Assembly: GCA_015061185.1 (NCBI GenBank)
Contig: SUWZ01000007.1
Coordinates: forward strand, 1 to 64,000
Source: Bacteroidales bacterium
GTDB lineage: Bacteria; Bacteroidota; Bacteroidia; Bacteroidales; Paludibacteraceae
Length of the DNA stretch: 64,000 nucleotides
Direction of reading: 5' to 3'
Of this stretch, positions 1 through 8,744 are shown piece after piece. The notes below the pieces were generated by a model that searched no databases, was not told the DNA's origin, and was given only the letters and a program-made list of their open reading frames with translations. Position 1 is the stretch's first letter; each line of letters starts with the position of its first letter. Both the position numbers and the translations under genes were made by a program.

Positions 1-782
1 GCTCTTCCTTTTTCTATACCTATCGCTTCACCCTCTTCCAATCCATCTTTTTTGGCTGTATTCATTACACTGAACCAATCATTGCAATTTTTCAAATTCT
101 CTTCGTAATCATATCGTTCTGTTTTTGAAAAGGCTGCAATTTCTGCTACCTCAAAAAAGCGTTTGAAGATGGCTTCGGTTAATACTGTGGGCTTATCGTC
201 TAACTTCCCAAGGTTTTTGATGGCATAAAGCCATTTGTCCATGAATGTCTCCAACTCGCTCTCTTCCTTGCGGAATTTAGGCATCTCTATGAAGATAAAA
301 TTCAAATTCTTATTAAACACCTCATAGGTGTCGTCCATCAATTGCACCTTGGTAATCAAATGGTCAGCCTTCTCCGGGGAATCATCCATCACAAAATCCA
401 AAATGCCTATCACATAAACCGGTGACAATTTATAATCCCAATAAACAGTATTGTTTTTTGTACCCTTTTGACCTTGATCTTGGATGGCAAATGAGGAGTA
501 GTACAAGGCTCTATCCCTAAAATTTTCTTGCTTTGCTTTTTGCATCTCAACAATGAATCGCTCCCCCTCCTTGGTGGTGCAATAGACATCATAGACGGCA
601 CGTCTCTCATTGTTAGAAAATCCTAATTGCTCGGTATTTAAGTAGGTAAGATCAGCAATCTCTTTTTCTCCGTTCAGTTCCAGCAAAGCATTTAAAAAAC
701 TGATTAAAAACTCCTTGTTCGCCTCCGTGCCGAAAAACTTCTTGAAAGCGAAATCAGTGTAGAAATTTATGTAGCGACTCAT
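1..782 (-). CDS. Rpn family recombination-promoting nuclease / putative transposase (partial)
   Basis: The ORF runs off the left edge, so its C-terminus is missing and it is absent from the ORF track. Translation from the ATG at 782 gives MSRYINFYTDFAFKKFFG, the typical N-terminus of the PD-(D/E)XK nuclease family transposases (Rpn/YhgA-like). The segment GERFIVEMQKAKQ carries the ExQ variant of the PD-(D/E)XK active site, followed by RDRALYYSSF, which is conserved in the family. The visible end contains a Glu/Gly-rich stretch (EEGEAIGIEKG), as usual near the C-terminus of these proteins, so little is probably missing. An in-frame ATG at 803 is an alternative start. A promoter lies at 837-867. 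Family members act in RecA-independent recombination in E. coli; the role here is inferred. Confidence 0.85.
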   Translation of the reverse strand, partial: MSRYINFYTDFAFKKFFGTEANKEFLISFLNALLELNGEKEIADLTYLNTEQLGFSNNERRAVYDVYCTTKEGERFIVEMQKAKQENFRDRALYYSSFAIQDQGQKGTKNNTVYWDYKLSPVYVIGILDFVMDDSPEKADHLITKVQLMDDTYEVFNKNLNFIFIEMPKFRKEESELETFMDKWLYAIKNLGKLDDKPTVLTEAIFKRFFEVAEIAAFSKTERYDYEENLKNCNDWFSVMNTAKKDGLEEGEAIGIEKGR

Positions 783-836
783 CGCTGTTCCAGGTATGCA
801 CATAGTAATCGATTTAAATTTTGTTTATTAATACGA

Positions 837-867
837 CAAAAATAACACATTAATTTCATTTTGCAAA
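837..867 (-). promoter_or_regulatory. Bacteroidetes-type promoter for the Rpn gene
   Basis: On the minus strand a -33 box TTTG (864-867) is followed by 19 nt and then TATTTTTG (837-844), matching the TAnnTTTG -7 consensus. It lies about 55 nt upstream of the ATG at 782. Confidence 0.6.
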
Positions 868-973
868 GGGGGACATTATTTCCCTTGAAACAAAAAATTA
901 GAATTTAGTTATTTTTAATGAATAGCATAAAATGAGATGGGGTTCAGGGTGCTGACAAACGTTTGTTAGCGTA

Positions 974-992
974 GGGGGAATCGCATTCGCCC
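974..992. repeat. REP-like palindrome (inverted copy of 1353-1372)
   Basis: GGGGGAATCGCATTCGCCC forms an 8-bp hairpin with one mismatch around a CGC triloop. It is nearly the reverse complement of the palindrome at 1353-1372, so the two copies face each other across about 360 bp. Confidence 0.6.
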
Positions 993-1036
993 TATTTTTA
1001 TATTAGCGATATTTATCCTCGATAGTGCTGACGCAC

Positions 1037-1305
1037 GTTTCAGGTTTCAAGTTTCAGGTAGGCTGTATAATTGACCTGCCTGGAAGGCAGTACTGAGCGC
1101 AGCGATGGTAGCCTGGGACGAAGTCTCGGGGAAATAGTGATGTTATCCCGTGACAGGGTCTCGTGATTGTATTGTATGGTTTCAGGATTCAAGTTTCAAG
1201 ATTCAGGTTTCAAGTAGGCATCTCCCCAACATTTCACCCTGCCTGGAAGGCAGTACTGAGCGCAGCGTTGGTAGCCTGAGACAATGTCTCGGGGAAATAG
1301 TGATG
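1037..1305. repeat. Two direct copies of a repeat unit (TTTCARG heptamers plus a 68-bp block)
   Basis: Two units lie in direct orientation. Each begins with runs of a TTTCA(A/G)G heptamer (1037-1058 and 1179-1216), then TAGGC. Each then has a 68-bp block (1075-1142 and 1238-1305) starting CCTGCCTGGAAGGC and ending GGGGAAATAGTGATG, with only a few mismatches between copies. The 163-bp spacing between blocks is not a multiple of the heptamer. The 96-aa ORF in the track over this region is most likely a by-product of the repeats. Apart from repeats I see no gene in 868-1577. Confidence 0.75.
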
Positions 1306-1352
1306 GTAGTCCGGAACGCAACATCGGTGAAATTCAGTGAGAATATAAAACA

Positions 1353-1372
1353 GGGCGAATGCGATTCGCCCC
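1353..1372. repeat. REP-like palindrome GGGCGAAT-GCG-ATTCGCCC
   Basis: This is a perfect 8-bp inverted repeat around a GCG triloop. A near-reverse-complement copy sits at 974-992. The hairpin is strong enough to act as a transcriptional or mRNA-end structure, but no T-tract follows. Confidence 0.65.
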
Positions 1373-1395
1373 AACGGCAGCTACCGAAAGCAATA

Positions 1396-1490
1396 AAATG
1401 CTTTTGCCCCGCCGGGGCTAGTTTATCTTGTGGGCATTAATGCCGAGGGCGATGCCAACGGCTGATGGGTTTTGCACTTTCAGGGTGCAA
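1396..1490. repeat. Dispersed GC-rich intergenic repeat, copy 1
   Basis: This GC-rich stretch contains TGCTTTTGCCCCGCCGGGGC and GCCAACGGCTGATGGGTTTTGC. Its reverse complement closely matches 12431-12522. Base composition is unlike the surrounding AT-rich DNA. The two copies are inverted relative to each other, and each lies near a PD-(D/E)XK-type gene. Confidence 0.7.
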
Positions 1491-1577
1491 GTGGGTGCGC
1501 TGCGGGAAAATCATTAACCGTCCACAATCCAGTATTCTCGAATTATGAACGGCTAATAATAAAAATTGAACCTCTAA

Positions 1578-2204
1578 TTATTTCCCGAAGAACTCATCAA
1601 ACAAAGGAAAGACCATTCCTGGGGTATCCTTAATCCCATTTGTTTTGCTCACAAATTCATCCGACTTTACATAGGTTTGAAGCTCCGGACGAGATTTCTT
1701 CATTCCAATTGCAATCGTACGTCTAACATTTTTATCATTATCATAAGGGACCTTTGTATAAAAAGAGTAAGCTAACTTCTCTTTCTTAACTTTGTAGTAG
1801 AATTTTGCCACTTCAGAATAGGCGTGATAATTTCCATTAAAAGAGGGGGTCCATGTGTGATTTCCGGCAAAAGTAATATAACCTTCTATGTTTGCACCTT
1901 GATATACTCTTAACATCAACGTGACATCTTTTTCTTTGTTCAAAGGAAGAGTTGCACACTCTACCCATTTTAGAGGAATAAGCACTGATGTATCTGCTTT
2001 AACCACAACTGAGTCGATGTTTGATAAATTCAATTGACTTTTGCACTCCTTAGTACCAAAAAGAGCAAACTCAAACTTTACACCATCAACTTTAAGATAA
2101 CCCGGAGTCACTTTCCCTCCTTTAAAATAAATGTCAACTTCTTCTTGTGCATAAGCACTGATACCCATAAAAATGGATAAGACAATTAATAGTAACTTTT
2201 TCAT
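1578..2204 (-). CDS. Secreted protein of unknown function
   Basis: The 208-aa product has a clear Sec signal peptide (MKKLLLIVLSIFMGISAYAQ, cleavage after AYA or AQ). The mature part is about 190 residues, mixed-charge and probably beta-rich. I do not recognise a family. It lacks a lipobox Cys and a C-terminal sorting domain, so a periplasmic location is most likely. It lies downstream, in the same orientation, of a broken duplicate (2249-2395) and a larger exported protein (2401-4260), so the three may share transcription. The start is fixed by the signal peptide. Confidence 0.75.
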   Translation of the reverse strand: MKKLLLIVLSIFMGISAYAQEEVDIYFKGGKVTPGYLKVDGVKFEFALFGTKECKSQLNLSNIDSVVVKADTSVLIPLKWVECATLPLNKEKDVTLMLRVYQGANIEGYITFAGNHTWTPSFNGNYHAYSEVAKFYYKVKKEKLAYSFYTKVPYDNDKNVRRTIAIGMKKSRPELQTYVKSDEFVSKTNGIKDTPGMVFPLFDEFFGK

Positions 2205-2248
2205 AATAAAATAAATTTACGTTTATAAGTATGTTATATAATTAGTAA

Positions 2249-2395
2249 TCACCTATTTTTCTTTTCTATATTAGCAAAAATACAAAGCTTTACAAGATAG
2301 GTACTCGCAAAATAGTCATTCGAACTTCCGCCATCATCAGCAAGGAGCTGTACAGTTGCCAGTAAAAGGAAGATAGTTGAAAGGATGTTTTTCAT
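2249..2395 (-). pseudogene. Truncated duplicate of the 5' end of the 2401-4260 gene
   Basis: Reverse-strand translation from the ATG at 2395 gives a 48-aa ORF beginning MKNILSTIFLLLATVQLLADDGG. This is nearly identical to the signal peptide and first mature residues of the gene at 2401-4260 (MKNILSTILLLLATVQLFADDGG). Nucleotide identity covers about 80 bp, including the ATGATG context at the start, then breaks off after SSN. The rest (DYFASTYLVKL...) has no counterpart in the parent. The ATG sits 5 nt beyond the parent's stop, so it would be translated from the same mRNA. It looks like the leftover of a tandem duplication, although a short exported peptide cannot be excluded. Confidence 0.6.
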
Positions 2396-2400
2396 GATGA

Positions 2401-4260
2401 TTATTTTTTTATGTTTTTCTTACGCAATACAATAAATGTCACAGCTACAATCAAAGCAAGAACACATGCAATAGTGATAAATATTTTTGCATTATATGCA
2501 GATTCTCCCTTTACCTCAATTGTTTGATTAGCATCTATCGAATCTTTGCAGTTTGATGAAGAAGGGTTAGCGACATGTTCTTCTCTAAAGTTCTCTTTTG
2601 CATCATCATCTTCCGATAAAGTCCTCAAATATTTTTCAATTTGCTCTACATCCCACTCATCCCTTGGTTTGTCCTCCAAGTCTCCTCGGAATGGCTTGTT
2701 CGTAAGATTGGCATTGACGACATTCATCACATCATAAAAGATTGGACTCTCGCTCTTTGAATCCTCTTGCAAAGACTTTATCAGATTTGGAATCGGGAAA
2801 AACCACATTTCACTTATACCTGTTCTTGTTGCACTCTTGCCTTTGTAAATATCTTTTATGTTCATTCGGTATGTTCCCGGCTCTAACACTTGCAAGTACT
2901 TCACGCAATTAGAGGTTTCCCAGCCTCTCGAAGATGCCAAGGCTGTATATTCATCAGACAAGTTAAACGAAAAACTTTCCGATGTTTTTGTGTTTGTCAA
3001 TGTAATCTGTTTTACTCGATTCTCTTTTCTCCATAATGTATCTTCTATTTCGCAAGGAATATCAAAAATCAGTCCGCCCCAATCATCATCGCCAAATTCT
3101 TTCTTAAATATTTTCTGATTAACTTTCTCCGCACATAATCCATTTACAACAAGCGGACCTACAACATATTCTCTTAATGAAAACTCAATCCATGATTTTC
3201 TCCAATCCTCTGTTGATGTATATGTAAAAATATCTCCATCATTTAAATTATTCGAATCGAGTATATCTGCTGAAACTTTCAAATCGTACATCTCAGAATT
3301 GTAATTTCTCTTCTTAGGGAATATAACGTATTCAAACTCTATGTTTGTACATAACGAAAAATTCAACTGTTCCTCCGGCTGCGGCTCGTATCCTCTTTTG
3401 CAGTATATATTAACCTCAGAGTCTATCTTTTCAAAATTTGTAATGCTCCTCTCTATCTCGAATGGAGTTACTACGATAAATGACTCAATAGAATCTTTCC
3501 ATGTACCTCCTGTTGATATGTCATATACAAAGGAGCGACAATGGCCTTTATAGACTTCTTCTAATAATTCTAAATCATAAGAGACCAAAACCAAAGACTC
3601 TTTCTTTTTCGGGAATGTCAGTTTGTGGTGAAAGTGAAACGTTACAAATATTTTAGCATCTCGCACCTCCGTCTGCATCGCCACATTTTCTATCGGTACA
3701 ATATCATCATCTTGCACAATGTCACAACCTTTCATGTAAAAAGGTTGTTTGCTGAAAGGGATGGTGTCGCTCAATAAGTTCAAGTCTGAGAGATATTGTT
3801 TGTACTCCGCCATCGTCCATTTTTTTAACTTTTTATCAAGCTTTTGAGACATCTCGCTTATAGTAATTGGCATTTTAAGAATAGAACCCTCATCGTCAAG
3901 CAATTCTATTTTTTCTCCCAAAGCAATCGTCCAATGAGTACTTGGAAACTCTGACATATTGTATGTCTCAATCTTGACTGTGTCCGTATCTTCCTCTCTA
4001 TAAAACTGCAACACAATCTGAATAGGGAAAGCGCAATCCACCACCACATCCTCGTCCGTAGTGTTTTCAAAAACGAAGGTAGCTTTGAGCGAGTCTGTAT
4101 CAACCTCCATCAGCTCCTTCCTAAGGGCGATTTTATCGTTCGGCTCCTTCACGTATATGTTGCCGTAGGTCCAATCTCGGAAGTTACTTGTTCCGCCGTC
4201 ATCTGCAAAGAGCTGTACAGTTGCCAATAAAAGCAAGATAGTTGAAAGGATGTTTTTCAT
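2401..4260 (-). CDS. Exported membrane-anchored protein of unknown function
   Basis: The 619-aa product has an N-terminal signal peptide (residues 1-19) and one C-terminal transmembrane helix (about 593-614, IFITIACVLALIVAVTFIVL) followed by a basic tail KKNIKK. The large middle part is therefore periplasmic and anchored in the inner membrane. The first about 100 residues contain ATFVFENTTDEDVVVDCAFP, which resembles proteins that hold a beta-sandwich comparing ideal and actual surface values (DUF4424-like), but I cannot confirm this. A complete Bacteroidetes promoter lies 43 nt upstream. The stop is directly followed by the truncated duplicate of its own 5' end. Confidence 0.75.
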   Translation of the reverse strand: MKNILSTILLLLATVQLFADDGGTSNFRDWTYGNIYVKEPNDKIALRKELMEVDTDSLKATFVFENTTDEDVVVDCAFPIQIVLQFYREEDTDTVKIETYNMSEFPSTHWTIALGEKIELLDDEGSILKMPITISEMSQKLDKKLKKWTMAEYKQYLSDLNLLSDTIPFSKQPFYMKGCDIVQDDDIVPIENVAMQTEVRDAKIFVTFHFHHKLTFPKKKESLVLVSYDLELLEEVYKGHCRSFVYDISTGGTWKDSIESFIVVTPFEIERSITNFEKIDSEVNIYCKRGYEPQPEEQLNFSLCTNIEFEYVIFPKKRNYNSEMYDLKVSADILDSNNLNDGDIFTYTSTEDWRKSWIEFSLREYVVGPLVVNGLCAEKVNQKIFKKEFGDDDWGGLIFDIPCEIEDTLWRKENRVKQITLTNTKTSESFSFNLSDEYTALASSRGWETSNCVKYLQVLEPGTYRMNIKDIYKGKSATRTGISEMWFFPIPNLIKSLQEDSKSESPIFYDVMNVVNANLTNKPFRGDLEDKPRDEWDVEQIEKYLRTLSEDDDAKENFREEHVANPSSSNCKDSIDANQTIEVKGESAYNAKIFITIACVLALIVAVTFIVLRKKNIKK

Positions 4261-4302
4261 GATGTTTAATGTTTAATTCTACATTTTTATATAACCAAGT
4301 GA

Positions 4303-4334
4303 CAAAGATAAAAAAATTAGGCTCCTATCGCAAA
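4303..4334 (-). promoter_or_regulatory. Bacteroidetes-type promoter for the 2401-4260 gene
   Basis: On the minus strand TTTG (4331-4334), a 20-nt spacer and TATCTTTG (4303-4310) form a good -33/-7 pair. It reads toward the ATG at 4260. Confidence 0.65.
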
Positions 4335-4403
4335 CAAAAGCTTTATCAACTCAAAATCTGCACAAAAAAGTTTTGATAGACAGATATTTAATCATATTTT
4401 TCT

Positions 4404-4411
4404 TATATTTG
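4404..4411 (+). promoter_or_regulatory. Probable -7 box for the 4434 gene
   Basis: TATATTTG matches TAnnTTTG and ends 22 nt before the ATG at 4434. The nearest TTTG upstream (4372-4375) is 28 nt away, too far for the usual -33 spacing, so only the -7 element is supported. Confidence 0.4.
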
Positions 4412-4433
4412 CCTATCAAATAAACCATTAAGC

Positions 4434-7001
4434 ATGAAAACACGTTTTTTATTATTATTCTCTTTTTTGACTTTATGTAAGTCGCTCGTCTTGGCGGATG
4501 TGGATGTTTCTGATCTTTATCTGCAAAACGCAGGTTTTGATGACGAGTCTCACTTTGATTATACTGTCTCTGACAATGGCAATGTGGCACAAGAGATTTT
4601 GCCAATCTATGGTTGGAACAAAGATTTCAGTGTGGATTATACCGTATGCGGAATCTATGAATTTGGCACGTCTAAGACTTTCAACACCTCCGGGAGTGTA
4701 CCATCTGCCGGATACAACAATTCAAAGGGTGGCTGTCTTGCATTAAGCACCGGCTGGGACCAAGAGATGAAGTTTTTTCAAGAGATAACTCTGCCACCCG
4801 GAAACTACAAACTCCAAACCGCCTACTTTAATGGCAGCAACTCCAATAATGGCTACAGTCTGCTTGGGTGGATTCCTAAGAATGGCTCCGGCAAGGTTTC
4901 GTCTATCTCCTCCTTCCCGTTCAATCAATGGATTGTGGATGAGGTCTCATTCACTCTTTCTGAGGAGACTACCGGACGTGTTCAAATTGGCTTCAAAGCA
5001 GTTGCAAACGGGTCTGCCAATTCTGCCAAGGTGGTAGCAGATTTCGTGAAACTATATATTATTGGAGATGAATCGACAGATTATCTTGCCTCAGAATTGT
5101 CGAAGCGAGTGGAAGCGGCTAACGAATTGTTAGCCCAAAGGATGAATGCCAACCATCGTGAAAATCTGAAGGGTGCGACGGAAAGTGCTGAGCTATGGTT
5201 ATCTTCTCCTTCATCACAGACACTCTCCTCCATTGTTTCCAATCTGCGGAAAGCCACAGAGAGTGCTGAAACTTCTGTTGCTCTGTACGCTGAACTTACA
5301 GAACTCATTGCTGAAGCAGAGCCGGCAGCCTTGGAAGATGCCGAGATCTCTAATGCATTGGATAAGGCCAAACAGGTTTATGACAATGAATCTCTCCTTA
5401 TTGCAGATGTCAATGAAACCATCCTGGATTTGGAGGAGTTGATGCTTTATTACAGAACAAGCCATGCCTCCGGACCGGTTCCAACTGTAACATCAGACCC
5501 TCGTCATGCTCGTGGTGCTACAATGGCTTTTGGTCGTGCCTCTTTTTCGGGAGAAGGAATTGTAGAAAAAGGTTTTTGCTGGGGAACAAAAAACAACCCT
5601 ACGATAAAGGATAACCGCTCCACCAAATCTTTTAGCAACAATGGCGACATATATGTGATTGAGGGATTGAGTCCTGCCACATTCTACTATATCCGTCCAT
5701 ACGCCATAACCAATCAAAATGTGGTGGGCTATGGAAAGACAATAAAAATCTGCACTCTACCCAAGGGTGGAATCACATGGAGCTATAATAACGGAGGTTC
5801 GGCAGAAGAGAACAACCGAATAAACTCTGCTGTGAAAGATGCCGTTGATATTTGGAACAACATTACAAGCATCAAGGGAATCAACATGACTGTAAATTAC
5901 GGTGCCAGCACACCAACAGCAGATTGCAGTTATGGCGGATGGATGCGAGTGGGACCTAATGCGAGTTATCAGCGTACAGGCACAATTCAGCACGAGATGG
6001 CTCATGCAGTTGGTGTCGGGACTACAGAAACATGGTACAATAGCAGCACATACCGAGAAAATACAAGTACAGGGTTTTGGCTTGGAGAACGAACAGACCG
6101 GATTTTGGCATTCTTGGAAAATGACAACAATGCGCATTTGAAAGGCGACAAAACACACTTCTGGCCATACGGTATCAATGGCGCGCATGAAGACAACGGC
6201 TCTCGTATGTTATATTATGCCAATGCGCTTATTGTGCAGTCTTTAGGCGAAGACAATCTTCCTCCGGTGTCGGGCGCATTCGCTTCGCCGGCATACACAT
6301 TCATCCAAGACGACAATGAATATTACTACATCCTCTCTGCTGATGATTTGAACGGCTCAGACTTTTCAATGCTAAAATCAGACGGAGATAATTTGCAATT
6401 ACAGAAGAGTAATTGGGTTACCGTTCTTAGGGAAAATTCGTATGCTTGGCAGATACGGTTCAATCCTGCCACACAGCTCTATGAGTTTAAAAATTTGGGA
6501 TCCGACAAAGCTCTTTCATACAACAACTCAAAGATTCAATTGACTGATAGTGAAAGCTTCAATATACAAATGCTTGGTTCACGACAAAATGTGGTTACCA
6601 ACGCCTTCAATCTAAAATCTTATTGGCTGACATTCGACAATGGAACAAACAGCCCAAGTGCGCTGACCTCTTCGAATAGCAATGTCTCCGGCTCACAATT
6701 CGACCATAAGAATTCAGCTTCCAACCAACGTTGGATAATCTTGTCTCGCAAGGAGGTTAAAGCGTTGGCAGGAGAAGATATAGAAACAAAGATAGACGAC
6801 ATCGAACTTCTCTCCCTTATCATCTACAGCACCGATGGAAAAATCGTTGTGGAGAGCACAGACAAAGGGGCGTGGATTAACGTGAATGACATTCAGGGCC
6901 GCATGGTCAAAAGACTTTATATGCAAGCCGGAATGAGACTTGAGATTGCGGTGCGAAGAGGTGTATATGTGGTGAATGGCAAGAAGTTGCTGGTGGAGTA
7001 A
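4434..7001 (+). CDS. Secreted multidomain protein with HExxH motif, lectin-like region and T9SS-like C-terminus
   Basis: The 855-aa product starts with a signal peptide (about 1-21). The parts I can distinguish, in order, are these. A carbohydrate-binding-like beta domain is at about 22-210. A helical Ala/Glu/Leu-rich spacer follows at about 215-345. Next is an Fn3-like module ending SPATFYYIRPYAIT. A region with TIQHEMAHAVGVGT (H520, E521, H524) looks like a zinc-protease helix. A ricin-like segment ends NQRWIIL. The last about 75 residues end GVYVVNGKKLLVE, as in T9SS type A sorting domains. The third metzincin ligand position (residue 530) is Thr rather than His or Asp, so peptidase activity is uncertain. 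The probable role is a surface or secreted hydrolase or binding protein exported by T9SS. Confidence 0.8.
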   Translation: MKTRFLLLFSFLTLCKSLVLADVDVSDLYLQNAGFDDESHFDYTVSDNGNVAQEILPIYGWNKDFSVDYTVCGIYEFGTSKTFNTSGSVPSAGYNNSKGGCLALSTGWDQEMKFFQEITLPPGNYKLQTAYFNGSNSNNGYSLLGWIPKNGSGKVSSISSFPFNQWIVDEVSFTLSEETTGRVQIGFKAVANGSANSAKVVADFVKLYIIGDESTDYLASELSKRVEAANELLAQRMNANHRENLKGATESAELWLSSPSSQTLSSIVSNLRKATESAETSVALYAELTELIAEAEPAALEDAEISNALDKAKQVYDNESLLIADVNETILDLEELMLYYRTSHASGPVPTVTSDPRHARGATMAFGRASFSGEGIVEKGFCWGTKNNPTIKDNRSTKSFSNNGDIYVIEGLSPATFYYIRPYAITNQNVVGYGKTIKICTLPKGGITWSYNNGGSAEENNRINSAVKDAVDIWNNITSIKGINMTVNYGASTPTADCSYGGWMRVGPNASYQRTGTIQHEMAHAVGVGTTETWYNSSTYRENTSTGFWLGERTDRILAFLENDNNAHLKGDKTHFWPYGINGAHEDNGSRMLYYANALIVQSLGEDNLPPVSGAFASPAYTFIQDDNEYYYILSADDLNGSDFSMLKSDGDNLQLQKSNWVTVLRENSYAWQIRFNPATQLYEFKNLGSDKALSYNNSKIQLTDSESFNIQMLGSRQNVVTNAFNLKSYWLTFDNGTNSPSALTSSNSNVSGSQFDHKNSASNQRWIILSRKEVKALAGEDIETKIDDIELLSLIIYSTDGKIVVESTDKGAWINVNDIQGRMVKRLYMQAGMRLEIAVRRGVYVVNGKKLLVE

Positions 7002-7058
7002 GGGTTCTTGGAAGAAGAAAAGCAGTTGGAGAATGTCTCGTTCTTTTGAAACAAGGAT

Positions 7059-8744
7059 TCAGTCAAATAAACTTAATTGTAGGTTTGTGTTTTTCCCTAA
7101 ATCCGTAAGGAAACCTTTTTTGCCTTTCTTTTCAGCTACTTTTTTTAAATCAATTCTCATTAGTATATCTTTTGTAATCATTCGTTTTGCATCTTTGAAA
7201 GTAATGCTTTTTAATAGATTTTCAACGAGGTCAGAATTTAAAAGTTCCCACACATATTCAGCTTGTTCTAAGGTGTCAAATCCAATGAAGTAACAAGTGT
7301 CATCCAGCATGACTGGTTTCCCATTCTGAGGTTTTACAAGACAAAAATGAAATGTCTTATACAAGCCTGAAATAGCTATTTTATAGGGTTTAAAAGAATA
7401 TTCTCCAACGCCAAATATTGAAAAATCACATTTCCCTTTATAAATGCTTGATTTTCTCATTCGGAATAAATCAATGTGGTCATTAAGATATTTATATGTT
7501 TGCGGAAACTCTTTTATATAAGAAGTGTTCTGCCCAATAAATTTTTGTGTAACAATCGTCATTTTCCGTGTTAATTTTGCTACTGTTGTCTTTAAATCAG
7601 AGCTTTTTAACAAAGGATAAATAAGATTATCTTCAAGGGTAAACCGTTCTCCTAACATATTGCAAAATATATTGCCTTCAGACTCTATTTCCATGACTTT
7701 TGAACAATCGTGTTTAATCCCTTGTCGCCACACAAAAGGAGAGATTCCATCTACTTCATTGTTTAATGATAAAACAGACATAAATTTATTATCCTTCCAT
7801 CCAAAATCACATTTTATTTCAGAAGAATAAAAATCTGACTCTTGACATGAATATTCGGTGTTCTTGTTTAACTCACAAATAAATAAAGCCGCATCAACAC
7901 TTACATCAAACTCTTTTTTACTGTCGATGTTTTGTTTTTTCATATTTGCGATTGGCAACTTAAGTTTTGGAATGTCATGAACAATGTTTTTGATGACAGA
8001 GTTTTTTACCAAAAATGCCATGTTGCCGGTACAATCCCCGAAATTCCTCAGCAAATCAATCGTTATATATTCTGCAATATCAAAGTTCCCCTTCCCAGTC
8101 ATTGCATCAAGTCCTTTATGTTGTTTAAAGTTTGATTTTTGAGGGAGGTTTTTAGAATCCATCATACCCAATGCAGAATTGGTTACCCATGGTGGATTCC
8201 CTATAATCAGTAGTTCTTTTTTTGCAATTGATTTCTTTATTGAGAGATAGTCAAAATCGAATATGCTTGAATGAATAATATGAATATTAGGAATCTTTCT
8301 ATTGGGATTCAAGAGAAAATAGTCCAAAATGTTAAATTTTGATTGCCAAATGTGTTTTTTTTGTATTTCTATACCATATATTGCTTCAATGTCATCGAAT
8401 GCATCCAACGCGGCAATGATAAAATGTCCTTTCCCGCAAGTCGGCTCAATAACAATTTTTGGAGAAACTCCGCTGTTTTTTAGATTTTCTGCAATCTGAA
8501 AAGTTAAATTCTGGTTTGTTTGAAAATCTCCATATTCTGCATCACTTTCGCAAACTTCATTAGTAAATTGTTCGTTAAGTTTGTTCGTTAGTTGCAATAG
8601 CTCTGAATCGTTCTCAAAAAATGCTTTAATCCCGCATTGCTCTTGAAGATACTTGTTAGCATCTTCTACGGAGACTAAAATGTTTTTTTTATTCTTAAAA
8701 AAACAAAATACAGATTCACTGATATAGGTGTTAAAAAAAATCAT
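7059..8744 (-). CDS. Type II DNA (adenine-N6) methyltransferase
   Basis: The 561-aa protein carries AdoMet motif I (EPTCGKGHF, about residues 97-105) and the catalytic motif IV NPPW (about 182-185). A motif X-like segment (YGDFQTNQNL) lies before motif I, giving the gamma order typical of m6A methyltransferases such as the TaqI/Eco57I type. The C-terminal half would hold the target recognition domain. Its ATG overlaps the stop of the endonuclease gene by 4 nt (8741-8744), so the pair is translationally coupled. It modifies host DNA to protect against the partner nuclease. The recognition sequence cannot be read from the sequence. It converges with the gene ending at 7001. Confidence 0.88.
   Translation of the reverse strand: MIFFNTYISESVFCFFKNKKNILVSVEDANKYLQEQCGIKAFFENDSELLQLTNKLNEQFTNEVCESDAEYGDFQTNQNLTFQIAENLKNSGVSPKIVIEPTCGKGHFIIAALDAFDDIEAIYGIEIQKKHIWQSKFNILDYFLLNPNRKIPNIHIIHSSIFDFDYLSIKKSIAKKELLIIGNPPWVTNSALGMMDSKNLPQKSNFKQHKGLDAMTGKGNFDIAEYITIDLLRNFGDCTGNMAFLVKNSVIKNIVHDIPKLKLPIANMKKQNIDSKKEFDVSVDAALFICELNKNTEYSCQESDFYSSEIKCDFGWKDNKFMSVLSLNNEVDGISPFVWRQGIKHDCSKVMEIESEGNIFCNMLGERFTLEDNLIYPLLKSSDLKTTVAKLTRKMTIVTQKFIGQNTSYIKEFPQTYKYLNDHIDLFRMRKSSIYKGKCDFSIFGVGEYSFKPYKIAISGLYKTFHFCLVKPQNGKPVMLDDTCYFIGFDTLEQAEYVWELLNSDLVENLLKSITFKDAKRMITKDILMRIDLKKVAEKKGKKGFLTDLGKNTNLQLSLFD

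Noticed and set aside
1150-1440. 96-aa plus-strand ORF
   Set aside because: It lies over tandem and palindromic repeats, has odd composition and no start signal. It is most likely a by-product of the repeats.
4372-4411. Full promoter for the 4434 gene using TTTG at 4372
   Set aside because: The spacer is 28 nt, well beyond the 19-21 nt seen at the other promoters, so only the -7 box was kept.
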